Below, piece by piece: positions 8,955 to 20,661 of a DNA stretch of 64,000 bases. The notes beneath the pieces were generated by a model that was not told where the DNA came from, did not search any database, and was given only the letters and a program-made list of their open reading frames with translations. The stretch is from Sorghum bicolor (lineage: Eukaryota; Streptophyta; Magnoliopsida; Poales; Poaceae), in contig NC_012877.2 in NCBI RefSeq assembly GCF_000003195.3, positions 22,346,540-22,410,539 on the forward strand, written 5' to 3'. Both the position numbers and the translations under genes were made by a program. Within the stretch, counting starts at the first letter, position 1. Each line of letters begins with the position of its first letter.

Positions 8955-10608
8955 TGTTGGGTATTCTTAACATCATTACTAAAAGTAGACTAAGTTCTCT
9001 AAATCTAGTAACGGTGCCAAAAATGCCAAACCTATCCCTCACACCACTTAAGCCAAGTTGTCATCCCCAGCATGACATGAGAGATGCAGTATTGAAATAT
9101 GCAATTGCTCTTCTAAATAAATAATGAATGGGATCTGCAAGCGCATAGATTAATACCGATGCAGCATTTTAACCGGGAAGTATTCCAGGTATCGTTATTT
9201 ATATTTTTACCACTGGGAAGGGATTAGAAATCATCACTAATGATTACAGAATAGAATATGAGATTGAGCATCTATCATTGCATGTATAATTGAGAACATT
9301 ATATCTAACTCTTCATACAGGGATAAGTGTCACATAAAAGATATATGAAGTAATGATAGTGACAAGGATAACTAATCTGATCTAGCCACATAATAAATAT
9401 GATAAGCACCTCAATTAGATACTCTAGAAAGTCATTAGCATGGTATTAGAACAAACTACAAGAATATTCCCTAAGTTATTCTTAACTATATAGTCTAGCA
9501 TTATCATAGTTAGTGCAAGCATACTTAGCAATCATTGCGAGACAAGACTACGCCCATGCATAGTGATATTAGCAAGGAATATGAGAAACATAGCAATCAC
9601 TCCCCTGTAATAATGTTGCTCTGCCAGCCCAATACACGAGAGGGGAACTATATAAGAATCAATGAAGCTGTTACTATCACGAACCACCCCACGATCTGGC
9701 ATATTGGGTACAATCGCAGATAAATACGGTATAAGCACCACGCCTACACAATATCTATCATTTACCCATGGATCCGATGGATAAACGCTATACGATCCTA
9801 AGCATGTATATAGATCGTATCTAACTAAGCCAAGTACATAACTATGATAAACTAAGAACAATATATCTTGAATATAAGCAAGTAGAGCAAAGTCATAAGC
9901 AATATATTGAAGTAGAACAAAGTCATATTCATAATATTGAAGAACAAAGATAATTAGAAAGCAATTAGAAGCACAATTAGAGAATTACCAAGAATCCTCC
10001 TGACAGATCCGGAAACCAATCGAAGATTGACTCCTTCTAGTTCTAATCCTATGTAGCTATGCTAATCTAGATGTCTAATTGATGTGGTGGCTCTAATCTT
10101 GATCAGAGGCTTCGTCTCCCTTGATGGAACAATGAATTAGGGTTGAGAGGCTCTCTCCTTCAGGGGCCAGGGGGTCTGGTTTTATAGTCCCTTCAAGTGA
10201 ATATGGGCCCTTGGATCAAACCGACATAGATTGTATGGTTTAGATTCATCCTTTAGGTCGGTGGAGATCTCCCGCAAAGCAGAGTCCTGATTGGACTCAG
10301 GGGCAGGGCGGGCGCCCTGACCAACTGGGCGGCCGCCCAGGGTCTGGCCCCGTTTCGCCTCCGCTTCGGTCTCGTGGCTTCTGGAGTCTTCTAGATGTAA
10401 GATAATTGCGCAGCACGTTAATATCTTTACGTAATCCCGACATGTGGGCCTTTCTTCCATATTTCCTGATAACCCCCTACAGAAATAGACAAACACCAAA
10501 ACTCGTGGAATTCTGTCAGATAAAACCCTAAGTCTAGATCTTGATTTTATTTGGATCCTTTTCTTTATTTATTTGATAATTAAATTTGATACTTAAGGAC
10601 CGTCAACA
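8955..10608 (-). repeat. E1 5' LTR
   Basis: 1,654 bp with the same ends as the left LTR. It contains a TATA box on the minus strand at 10186-10180. Confidence 0.92.
10180..10186 (-). promoter_or_regulatory. TATA box in E1 5' LTR
   Basis: Minus strand ACTATAAAACC. The same motif sits at 3565-3559 in the other LTR and at equivalent places in the E2 and E4 LTRs. Confidence 0.55.
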
Positions 10609-10613
10609 AGCAC
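10609..10613. repeat. Target site duplication of E1 (right)
   Basis: AGCAC directly after the terminal CAACA; matches 2330-2334. Confidence 0.9.
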
Positions 10614-12673
10614 TTGTTTGAGCCCTTCTAGTCTTTGCCGATTTGCCAGTTTGCTGTTACAACAACCAAGATTTCATGAGTAAAAGTATGAAAGAATGTT
10701 GATGAAATCTTGTTAAAAGATAAAGGTTACCGATGAGGTTCCCATAGCAACCGATGTATCCTGAAAAGATTATGTGAGTATGGGATAGAATCGGTATAAA
10801 CAAAGGAAATCAAAAGTCTACCTTGAAAGCCTGCGCCAGGGTAGTAGCAGCAACTGATGGGGACGTCTTTGACCGCTTGGTGGTTATCTTCTTGAAGCGC
10901 ACATTCCGATGAATCAAAGCTGCCGGACTTGGTGCATTGTGACCGATCAGTTCGATCGGTCTTCCACTTCTACAGACTGTCGGTGGTGGGTTGTCGATTT
11001 GTTTGAAAAAGGGAGAATAAGTTACCGATAAGGTTAGAAGTAACAACAGAACTGAGATGTCAGTCAAAAACTTACAGTGTTATCGGGAACCTTATAGTTG
11101 GAGCCGATCATGCCACGGTATGTCAGAGCCGATGCGCAGAACAGGTGTTCTTTCCATTCTTCCCACCACTGTTTGTGCGCCTGAGTGATCAAGAGGGCCG
11201 AGATCCAAGCCGATAGATCGATATCTGACGTATCGGCATTTGGTTGAAGCTGAGCTATCCTTATCCACTCGAGCCCATTAGTTATAGTCTCCCTGGGTTT
11301 CACCACATCGGCGTAACAGACTCTGATCACCAGCTACCCAAATGCCAGTTGATGAGCTAATGCCGATGGATTGTAAAACTCGTAAGTGGGGTTAGAGTTT
11401 TTCCCACTACCAAAGGTGTTTACTGGGATAGCCCTCGAAGTGATGATTGCCATCATCAGATCATTATCTTTATTAGGAGCATCATCAAAGGGATGGAAGA
11501 TGAGCGGAAATCTGGTTTCTGGGTCTTCATAAGGCATCCATACACGTTAATCTTTGGGAAGACCCTAATACAGAGTCTGGAAGAATCAGCTGACCTGGTC
11601 TTCATTACCACCAGTACCAGGTAGCTCTATGGCGGCCTCACCGTAATTCCAGGTGAGCGAGTTGCCGATTCTTCGTCAGCCAGTTCATGGTCTTCGGTGA
11701 TATCTCTATGGAATTGTTGTGCAAAGAGGTCGAAGCAGAGACGTTTGTGCATGTGGACGTTAAGCCACATGTTGATGAACCACCAAGGGCCTCCTAGGTT
11801 GCCGATGGGTTGGCCTAATAGGAGCTTCTCAGCCACTTGATGGAGGAGGTGGTAGGCAGAACCAAGGAAGTATCGACCGAGAGGAAATCGGCTGCCATCA
11901 GCCAGTCTTTCTGCTGCCAATAAGTAGACAGAGGTTGGTCCTACCAATCGGCCACAGAAGACGAACTTGTCTAACCACATGTTTAGGAAAACTACATGTT
12001 CTCTTTGACCGACTGGTCCCGTCCTCTGGTACTTCTGGATGTACCCTGACCAACCGCCGATGTTGAGGGTTTCTACTTTGCACTCGGGTTTGCTGTCGTA
12101 TAGATGGCTATCATCAGCAGATGATATGTCTAAGCCAGTGAGCATGAGCACATCGGCAAGAGTGGGGGAAGCAGGGCCATGACCAAACAGAAAAGCATTG
12201 AAAGTATCTGACCAGAAGTATGAAGCAACTATCAATAGCGATTCATTTCTTTCCATATCGGCAATGGATAACCTGATACACTGGTCCAGTTTGTGCTCAC
12301 CCCATTGGACTTTGTTTGAGTTGCCAACTATCAGGAACCAATCTCTCCATCCCTTAGTAGAACTGGGCCAAGATCGGAAGGTATCTTTCCATAGATCTGA
12401 GGAGAAATTTTCAGCTCTAAAGGGGATTCTATTTATCTCTGCGTTGATCAGATTGGTAGGATCCGGGTTACCCAATGGCCCGAGACATTGAAAGTGGGGT
12501 TGATCGGTGGGAATCACAATTTTATCAGCGAATTCCTAAAGGTTTGAAGGTTGGAAGAACAGAAAAAGGAAAAAGAAAGAAAGAACGTACTCAGTAAATA
12601 GATTTGCGGAAGTTAAAACTACAACAAGTAGACAGGGGAAATTGACCTCAGGGACGGTGAAGTTCATAGCCAT

Positions 12674-13206
12674 TTCTTCCAGGGAGGAAGAAGATCAATG
12701 AAGGACTGGCTGGGCTTGCTGACGTTCTCGGACTCCTCGAACAATGCCGCCGTTAGGAAGATGGGTTTTGAGGATGCAGAATGACAAGGTGGAGGAAGAG
12801 TGCCGAAGAAGGAAGTATTTATAGGATAAAGAGAGCAGGGGTATTTCTGACCTATTCCTTTGCCGTATCCATGAAAATCGAGGGTGTTCAGGTGGATATG
12901 GTAACTGTTCGCACGATAATCAAGGGATTGTGTAGGTGATTTGACAGTAAGCGGTCATAATTTTGGGAAGATATTTTACTGTGCAAGATCTCCTGGTCGG
13001 TTCATCGACAGTTCTCTCTAACGGAAACATTGCCGATGAACGAATATTTAGGAGATTCGGTCTGAGGAGTTGAGAGATTCGAGGTGCATGCTGGAGAACC
13101 GGGCTAAGGTTGTTCGGATTTGGTAATTAATTATTGTCAGGTGGGAGTAATCGCGGAAAGGCATCATTACTGAAGAGAATTTTGGAGCATTAATGATTTT
13201 ATACTC
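12674..13206. other. Non-coding segment between PMD gene and 3' LTR
   Basis: No credible coding frame. It contains the promoter and leader of the antisense PMD gene. The matching segment of the right copy (61238-61877) is recognisably similar, including the stretch near 13150-13215 that reads GCATTAATGATTTTATACTCC. Confidence 0.5.
12813..12828 (-). promoter_or_regulatory. TATA box of the antisense PMD gene (left copy)
   Basis: The minus strand reads CCTATAAATACTTCC, about 150 bases upstream of the PMD start codon at 12673. The right copy has CCTATAAATAG at the equivalent place (61718-61728). Conservation between the two copies supports a real promoter. Confidence 0.6.
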
Positions 13207-13223
13207 CGAAATTGGGGGGCATG
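13207..13223 (+). other. Polypurine tract of PMD-L
   Basis: CGAAATTGGGGGGCATG directly precedes the LTR start TGTTGAC. It fixes the element's plus orientation and marks this LTR as the 3' one. Confidence 0.65.
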
Positions 13224-13963
13224 TGTTGACACCGTTTTTAGACACGTATCTTTGGACGCGTATCTGAGAATTAGTAAAATATAGATCGGCAGGTGAAAGA
13301 GTGGTGAGTGTTTGTCAAGGAGGTTACCGATGGGAATTGATGCCGATAGATAAAGAGCAGAATGTGGCCAAGACTAGGGATGGTGATTGATCTATACCGA
13401 TGATTGATGCTTGCGATTGCCGATGTCGATGGAAGGTGGTTTGCCGATTGCCGATGGCAACAGGGGGAGCGCAGGAGTTGCTGACAAGATGGTGACGGTG
13501 TGTCGATTGCTTGTAGTGGATAGATTAATGTTTTGCATAGCTGTTAGAGTTCGTTTTGTGTACGGATTCCATTCAATTTTGAATTAGAGTCCTAGTCGTG
13601 TTTGGTTGTAATTCTTCTGGGCAGGGTATAAATGTAGACCCTGTAGCGGTGTAATAGATATACACAATCAATCAAACACAAGTTTTTACATCTATCCCAG
13701 TATCTACTTTTTTGATGACTTCGTCAACTTGCATATTTTCTTTTTACTTACGAGTTCTTAGGAATTCATCGAGTCAATCTCGGCGAGTTCTCAAGTTCTG
13801 CGTGAATACCTCTTGGCCGTGACATTCGGGCGCATCGCTGTTGTCGGGACCAAAGTATTCGTGTTATCACCTTTATCGATTGTAAGGTCAAATCGGCTGG
13901 CACGCCTTAACGTTGAATCGGGTATTAGCCCTTTGTGTTTGCAGATCTACTTTTGCATCAACA
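13224..13963 (+). repeat. 3' LTR of PMD-L
   Basis: 740 bp from TGTTGACACC to GCATCAACA. The inverted counterpart at 60505-61220 has the same ends and internal order. An LTR TATA box (TATAAAT, 13627-13633) lies about 330 bp before its end. GCCGAT motifs are dense at 13320-13460. Confidence 0.75.
13627..13633 (+). promoter_or_regulatory. LTR TATA box of PMD-L
   Basis: GGGTATAAATGTAGACCCTG; the complementary version occurs in the right copy near 60829-60842. It probably drives the sense transcript of the retroelement. Confidence 0.5.
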
Positions 13964-14332
13964 GGTCCCTTATGAAATGGTGCCTTATGTCAATGTGCTT
14001 GGTTCTTGAATGTTGAAACAGATTTTGTGTCATCTTAATTGCACTCTCATTGTCACATAGCAAAGGCACATTCTTGAATTTTATTCCAAAGTCATTCAAG
14101 GTAGCTTTCATCCAAAGCAATTGTGCACAACAACTACCGGCACTAATGTATTCGGCCTCAGCGGCTGATAGTGCAACACTATTTTGTTTCTTTGATGACC
14201 ATGAAACTAGAGACATTCCTAGCAATTCACAAGTGCCACTTGTGCTCATTCTATCAATCTTGCATCCACCATAATCGGAGTCTAAATATCCAATCAACTC
14301 AAAGTTAGACCCCTTGGGATACTGTTGACACT
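13964..14332 (-). pseudogene. Sirevirus-like Copia: RNase H segment
   Basis: The minus strand encodes the last part of a Copia polyprotein. It has the tether motif IGYLDSDYGGCKIDRMSTSG, then SWSSKKQNSVALSAAEAEYI and DNESAIKM, and it runs into FIRD before PMD-L interrupts it at 13963. It is cut at 14332 by E2. Across E2 the frame continues cleanly (GLWY then PKGSN) once the GATAC duplication is counted once. It is the leftmost visible piece of one Copia element whose other pieces are at 21971-22312, 36599-36876 and 44943-51019. Confidence 0.9.
14328..14332. repeat. Target site duplication of E2 (left)
   Basis: GATAC; matches 21971-21975. Confidence 0.9.
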
Positions 14333-15648
14333 TGCTAACACCACTTGAAGACTAGGTTGTCATCCCCAGCATGGCACCTTGTACTATGGTATTTATACGC
14401 ACACAGATAAATCCGCAAGTGCACGGATACCGTTGTAGCTTTTACCCAGTTAAAGGTTTTATCGTATCCACAGGGAAACGGGAGAACTGATCTACGCTCT
14501 AACTTAACCTAGATAGATAGGTAGGTGTAAATAGGAAAGATGATAGGATTGAATAAGAACAATATTAAAGGTAAGATAACAGTGAGTAAATATAGAGTAG
14601 AGCAATCTAATATATGGGCGATGGTAGGAGAATAGAGAGGATAACTATGGTTTCTCTACTTCAAAGGGGCATGTCTTTGTCTGGGATGTACCACGTGATA
14701 AGAATACACCACAAAGGATGCTTATCCATAGGCCGATAAACCCTACCCGTCCTGCTAACAGGAGGTGGACTACAGGGGACCAATGTAACTATCACCTACG
14801 CGGCCTACCACACGATCCAGCTAGACATGGGATATCCACAAGTAATCTCAGGTCTAAGCACCATGCTTACACCTATACTACAACTCCACCTATAGCGTCC
14901 TATAGATTAAAGTACTCAAAAGAGTTGTGAACCAGAACATACATGAATAGTAATTGCATAATGAATTAGAAGTAGATTACTAGAGTCATCCCATGAGCAA
15001 GCTTGATTAGAGCTTGATCATGACGAAGTACAACTGGAGGAAGAACCGACAGGCCGGCCTCTCCTCCAATCCTCGCTCGCTCTCCATCTCGCTACTATCT
15101 AGATCTACTCTAGTTTAGAGATGAGAGGAGAGCTCTCATCTCCAAACCCTAGCTTTTGCTCTGTCTATGAATAATGAATAGGGATCAAAGGGTGCCTCCT
15201 ACAGGGGCCAGGGGGTCTGCTTATATAGTCCCCTCAAGTGAATCTGGGCCGTCGGATCAAACCAACATTGATTGAACGGTTATCCTTGATCCTTTCGGTC
15301 GGTGGAACGTAATCCGCGAGAAGGGTACTATTTGGACTCTGTTGCTGGGAGGGCGCCCAAGGGGGGAGGGCGAGCGCCCTGCCCCTGGGCTCGATCGTCC
15401 TCCCTTTCATTCCCGTGGCTTCTGGAGTCCTCTAGATGATTGAAAATTGCACGGCACGTTTATTTCTCTATATAAACCCGACATGTGGGCCTTTCCTCCA
15501 TATTTCCTGATAACCCCCTGGAGAAATAGACAAACACCAAAACTTAAGGAATTCTGTCAGATAAAACCCTAAGTCTAGTGCTGGTTGCATTTGGATCCTT
15601 TTCTTTATTTATTTGATGATTATATTTGGTACTTAAGGACCGTCAACA
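14333..15648 (-). repeat. E2 3' LTR
   Basis: 1,316 bp, TGTTGACACT...CCGTCAACA, homologous to 20662-21970 and to both E4 LTRs. Confidence 0.9.
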
Positions 15649-15662
15649 ACTCCCCCAAGCTT
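15649..15662 (-). other. E2 polypurine tract
   Basis: Minus strand AAGCTTGGGGGAGT against the 3' LTR. Further copies of its 12-mer core lie at 17306-17317 and 18799-18810. Confidence 0.7.
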
Positions 15663-18600
15663 ACCTATTGCTCGTCCCTGAGCAAGGATGGACTCAAGAG
15701 TTTCTGCAGTGGTTTTATGCCTTAAAAGGTACACATGCATTCAAACAAGATCTCATCTCTAGGTTAGGGTAAACTGTTAAGACTTAAAACTTACTCATTT
15801 TACCTTTCACAATGGGGCTAGCAACCGTCACTTATGTCTTGAGTAGTTAAAAGATAGAACGGTCATGTCAAGCACCATGTCTCTTGTTCTTTGATCAACT
15901 ATAGCTCTAGAGTTTTTTGCAGATTTTCAAATAAAACTCAGAGATTCCTATATGACTCTCTCAATTCTCTCTTTTATGGTATTTCTGGATCCTTACCAAG
16001 GCAGTGATGATATATGCCTTCTCTTAAAGTATGTAGTATTTGTGGCGTGAGGCATAGTGATATTGCCTTCTCTCTCATCCTACTCTAATGAGGCTTTGAT
16101 ATCTGGAGCTCATAGGTGGGAGACAGCTAATACATACTTACAAGACATTTATTGCATAGTCAAACCATGGATCCAGAGAAACAAGTCAATAAGTCAAATC
16201 AAGATGTGCATGTGTGGCGAATGAATGGTGTATGGTGATGATGGTGATAACAATGGTGAAAGTCTAATTCTACTTTTGCTCTTTTGAGGGGATACATACC
16301 TTTCTTGCACTTTGAAGCTTTTTGAGGGGGGAATGAGATGCTCTATATTTTCTCTTTTTTTTTCTTTTCTCTCAGGTGGGTATCTTGTACTCCTAATTCT
16401 ACTGTCGGACAATGTCCATTTTTACCTCTCGTCTCACTTTTTCTTTTCTTCGAGGTTTCGGGCACTTGCCCCTTTTTATTTCCTCGTATTCACTTTTTTT
16501 TTTCAGAGCACTCACCCTCTTGGAATAATGTAGCAAGTGGTAGTAACCAAAATATCTTGAGCATTTATTTCACGGGGAATAACAGGGATAGGATAATGTT
16601 TTTAGCTATTCTCTCCTAGATAGGAGTAAAATAATTTTGGGTGAATCTGGAGATGGAAATGAGTGGATGTATGTGGATGCGTACTTCCGGAGTAGAAGTA
16701 GCATGTATGAGTGAACGTGCAAGTGAATCTTGATTTTAACCGCATGACATGCTCCTAATGGTCTACACAACTTGACCACACTCAATTCTCATATGCAGTA
16801 AAAAGTAAATGTATGGTTCATAGTCTAGCAAGGATGTATAAATAGCTGTGGTAGGATTTTAAACTCTCATCATACAGGAACTCATCATGCAACATTTTAA
16901 ATATTTTCAAAGATAAATTTCTCTAGATTTCTAGCATCTCTAGGAACAGATAAATAGCAGCTCAACCTTCCCATATCGTATCCGTTAACGACTTAGACTT
17001 TAGATCAAGTACTCTTCCCACAAGTTCAGGTTTAGAGCAAATCTTAATTCATAACAGTCATGCCTAAAATTGGGAGAGATTTCAATTTTGAGAACTAGAC
17101 AGAGCAACTATTCATCATTTTCATGTGAGAGCTTATCATGAGGGTTCATAGCAAACTTTATTTATTTATTTATTTAGCAAAATAAGCAAAGATATTTATA
17201 TAAGCTCAAAATCTTTATTTAGATTTTTATGATTATGCATCTTTTTATTATTTGAGTAAAGTATAAATATGAGTAGAAACACTTAGCTGGATAAATGGGG
17301 GTGCTCTCCCCCAAGCTGGATTTTGACGTAATTTCTTCTGATGTAGCTAGCAGGTGACGGAGATGTATTTGAATGTCGGCAGCACCCTAACAGCGATTAG
17401 GATGTCCTCCGTCTGCTAGTCTTCTTTGATCCTTGAATTCTGTGGAGCTCAAATAGACAACAAAGCTTTGTGGAACTGGTTAAGTGTTAGCATAAAATCT
17501 CTTTGCCTTTATCATGTTGAGCTTCCTCTAATAAATATTACTCTCTTTAGTAGGATCATAAATTTATTTTTATATTTTCATTTCTATAGGACAGGAATAT
17601 ATTTATTTTATTTTTAGGCCACCACAGTGAATGTACTTATGGGTTTTATGCCACGAGCATACTCACATGGGGCTTACTATTTTTAACATTTTTATTTTCT
17701 TTTCAAGATAGTATGATTAACTAACAAGCTATTTAAGGAAAGTCAATAATTTAAGGAAAAGGGAATGCAGAAAGGATAAATATGGATAACTACCGATTTT
17801 ACCTTTCGGCGAGGGTTCAATGTTTTAAGTCTTCTGAACAAGACTTCTCACCGTGTTCATTCTTCAGTTGCGTCATTTGATTCAGGTGTGGACCTTAACA
17901 TCTGCACCTCTTGATACGGTGTCACCCATGTTCTTCGTTTGCCCATTAGTTCGAAGTGCGGCGTTATGGATAATAATATCATGATTGTAGCATTTAAAAC
18001 ATTTGTCAGATCAGACCGCTCAACCTAATGGAAAGATAATCTATCTATTTTTATGTGTTTTTTATATATCTGCCAAAGATTGAGTGTGCAACATTTTAGC
18101 TCATATGATTAAGAGTGTGGGATCACAAACGTAGAAGGACTAAACATGTTGAATCGATTGGGTTGGTTAACCTAGGGTTGTAAATCGTACATGTTTGTCA
18201 GTTTTATTCATAGGAACGCCAGAACCAAGAAGAAGCTTATAAAAGTGATAATCAAGTACCTTAAGATGTTACCTTACTTGAAGAGTGATGGTACAGTATC
18301 ACCTTGTGGAAGCTTTCCTTTCTTAGCGGTTGTGCATCATATTTGTGGCACCCTCCGTGGATCATCTCTTATGAGCTATGTTTTCCTTGTGTAAATTGTT
18401 AAACTTGATGTGTCTCTCTCTTTGTCTCCGATGTGAGTTTATCTCAGGACTTCCCAAATCGATATTGAAAGTATTTCTATAGGGGTTAGTTCGACAACAT
18501 ATACCAATGTCTACACAAGCAGTTTTTAGTTCAATAACCGAACTAGACTCCATGTCTAATCAGATTAAGGAAGGCTGTTTAACCTAAGCACCATGCTTAA

Positions 18601-19126
18601 TTGAAAAGCCAATAGAAGTATGCACAGTACTTCCAAACTAACACTTACGAGGATAAACAAAGGTAGCATGATGGCATTTATAAAGATCTACTCAAGTGGA
18701 GATGATGTAGTGTGATTAGTATTTAACAAATTGAGCATGTCTTAAAGGTAGGGACAACCAACATAGCAACATGGCAAAGGATATTTTTATGTAAGGTACT
18801 CCCCCAAGCTTGAATTTTGCAAAATTCAAGTTTGGATGAATTTCATTCAGTGTTGCATGATGATTGGTTGGACATACCTTGTGCTTGTCATTCATCCAAT
18901 CTTCTTGCTCCAATCCTAGAAAGGTTAGTGACAAGAATACCCGAAGGAATATTTTTACAATTATTCTTATATGCTCAATACACAAGGTAATATTGTAAAT
19001 AATTAAAAGGTCATGTTACGATCTGATCAGTGCTTATTTTAGGACACTAAGCTTGTCCTTGGGAAACCATCAATTTATGTCGGTGAAGTGGTTTCCCTTC
19101 CAACGCTGACCTATATCAAGATCAAC
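15663..19126 (-). other. E2 long non-coding 3' module
   Basis: About 3.5 kb without a credible gene, homologous along its length to 38214-41883 in E4. Its first 2.2 kb is also homologous to 4003-6153 in E1. It contains two internal repeats of the polypurine core and the hairpin at 17296-17313. Confidence 0.65.
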
Positions 19127-20496
19127 TCAACGAGATCTGCAATATTTATTATAGACATATGCATCGACAATTGTCCTTTTAAAGTTTTTGTAAATAGAAA
19201 GAAAGAGTGGGTTGGATATCTCAAATGTGGTGATGTTGGCGAGACCAATAGATTGGAAAGATGTTGCATATGGGCATGGAGTAAACGAAGTGGCTATGAA
19301 ATAAATTCCATGCTCATTAATGTTATCTTCGTCTCCAATCTGAATGTTCGGAGTTTCTCCTGGATTGGTCTCACCTATGTCCTCTTCTGTAGTTGGATGA
19401 ATCTCATCTTCAAAGGGAGCCAAGAACTCACCATTTGAAATTGAGCCAAAGTCAGAATCCATTAAGGGTTCTTCCTTATCCATCCATTCTACACATTCTA
19501 GCCATTTAGAACTTGTGATCAGGAAGGGGGAGGTGTTAGAATTTTCTATATGGTTTAGCTCTCCTTCACTTGATATGTCATCCTCAACTTCTTCTTAACA
19601 GGAACTAGGACATTCTCTAAGAGAACCATTATTGCAAGGATTTGAATTATCCCTGGTTGAAGGTCTCTTATGGAACCAGAAGTCTAATCCATAAGCATCT
19701 GAAAGATTTAAGGTCGGAATTCCTTCCTCCCTTGGAGAATTTTGGGGTATTGATGGTTTAGGATCGCTAGCTAAAGTTTGGGATTGCAGTGGTTGTGATC
19801 TGGCTATCAAAACTTCTTCTTCTTGTCTAGGAACTGGTTCTTTCTCTTTCTCAGGGTTATAAAAGCTAGGAGACTTTCCGCTCATTAAATCAATCAAATT
19901 CCAAGCATCACTAGCGGACAGGTGGTGCAAGGATCCTCCAGAGGCCGCATGAAGGGTTTGCTTATTTTTCCTACTAAGGCCCTTAAAAATTGAAATAGAA
20001 GAACTTGTTCTAGAATAGAAAGCTTTGGGCCAGTGAGAGTAAGGTCACTAAAGTGGTCCCTTGATCCGCCAATAGATTCTTCTTCTAATTGTCTAAAAGA
20101 AAGAATCTCGAGCCGAATATCTGCCACTTTGGAGATCAAAAAATATTTAAAGAGAAAACTATTGTATAGCTCCTTCCAATCTCCATGAGCACTTCCTATG
20201 TTTAGTTTATACCAATGTCTAGCTTTTCCCGTTAAAGAGAACGGAAAGAGCTTCCATTTAAGGGTCTCATCAGACATGCCTTCAATGCGAAGGAGGTCAC
20301 AGACTCGATAAAACTCTCTTAGGTGTGTGTATGGGTTTTCCTCACCTTCTCCTGAGAAAGGCTGTTTTTGAAGAAATTCTATGTATTCCGGGCTTATCTC
20401 GAAACTAGATGTCATGATTGGCTTTGAAGATTTTGGTGGTTCGAGATGTGTGCCCGTAGGTCTATTAAATTCATAGATAGACATGTTTGAATTCAT
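19127..20496 (-). pseudogene. Degenerate gag of E2
   Basis: Starts MNSNMSIYEFNRP at 20496 and follows the intact E4 Gag (43434-41884) closely: IEFLQKQPFSGEGEENPYTH, LFPFSLTGKARHWYKL. It is broken by frameshifts and stops near 19900-19930 and around 19595-19485. Relative to E4 it lacks about 195 bp that in E4 lies between two copies of a roughly 65-bp direct repeat. No zinc knuckle or protease is visible. It would have supplied Gag only and is now inactive. Confidence 0.85.
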
Positions 20497-20636
20497 GATA
20501 GACCAGAGATCAAGGATTAGATAAGAAGAAAGAATAGCAGAGATAAGGCAAAAGATAAAAGGAAAAGTATATATATATTTTTTTAATTTTTTTAGAAAAT
20601 GATTAAGCTAGTTCGTAGTCAACTCAGCAACCGTCT

Positions 20637-20653
20637 CCCCAGCAACTGCGCCA
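20637..20653 (-). other. E2 primer binding site, tRNA-Asp type (decayed)
   Basis: CCCCAGCAACTGCGCCA, two mismatches to the expected tRNA-Asp 3' end, eight bases from the LTR at 20662. Confidence 0.7.
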
Positions 20654-20661
20654 AAAATGCT

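Larger units (their letters stand above)
2335..10608 (-). mobile_element. E1: non-autonomous Athila-like Gypsy retrotransposon with gag-protease
   Basis: A complete 8,274-bp element. Its LTRs are 1,653 and 1,654 bp and it is flanked by the target duplication AGCAC (2330-2334 and 10609-10613). A tRNA-Asp type primer site lies inside the right LTR and a polypurine tract beside the left one, so it reads on the minus strand. It encodes one uninterrupted 879-residue Gag-protease ORF and no reverse transcriptase, RNase H or integrase. By eye the LTRs differ at about 20-25 sites (near 1.3%), pointing to a fairly recent insertion. It sits inside the PMD gene of PMD-L. Confidence 0.92.
1450..12673 (-). 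pseudogene. Plant mobile domain (PMD) gene, antisense in PMD-L, degenerate and split by E1
   Basis: Compared with the plus-strand copy at 61878-64000, the exons are: 12673-12647 (begins MAMNF), 12535 to 11076 (PMD core, with FRAENF, DLWKDTFRSWP and SIADMERNESLL motifs), 10998-10822, a possible extra 30-base exon 10760-10731, then 10653 leftward, continuing after E1 from about 2334. The tail near 1560-1480 keeps LESRQLQY followed by a stop. Damage: a frameshift near 11650 after ATRSP, three further stops between about 11540 and 11600, and a 3' splice site changed from AG to AA (11000-10999). PMD proteins are nuclear factors; transposon-borne versions are known in Gypsy and Mu-like elements. 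The C-terminal part is low-complexity, rich in P, Q and S. Confidence 0.75.
1417..13963 (+). mobile_element. PMD-L: LTR retroelement with antisense plant-mobile-domain gene (left copy, interrupted)
   Basis: The right end is a 740-bp LTR (13224-13963) with TGTTG...CAACA termini, preceded by a polypurine-like AAATTGGGGGGCATG. That puts the element in plus orientation with this as its 3' LTR. A PMD gene runs on the minus strand from just inside the LTR. The same LTR, purine tract and gene recur in inverted orientation at 60505-64000. The element is broken by E1 at 2335-10608 and cut off on the left by the CACTA-like element. Its 5' LTR and gag-pol are not in the window. It is inserted in Copia RNase H sequence, which starts directly at 13964; the probable duplicated target is GGTCC (13964-13968), unproven because the other side is missing. 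Confidence 0.75.

Noticed and set aside
18799..18810. Internal CTCCCCCAAGCT as the boundary of a separate nested element in E2
   Set aside because: E4 is collinear across the same point, and there is no TG...CA end or duplication there. It is a repeat inside the element, not an insertion edge.
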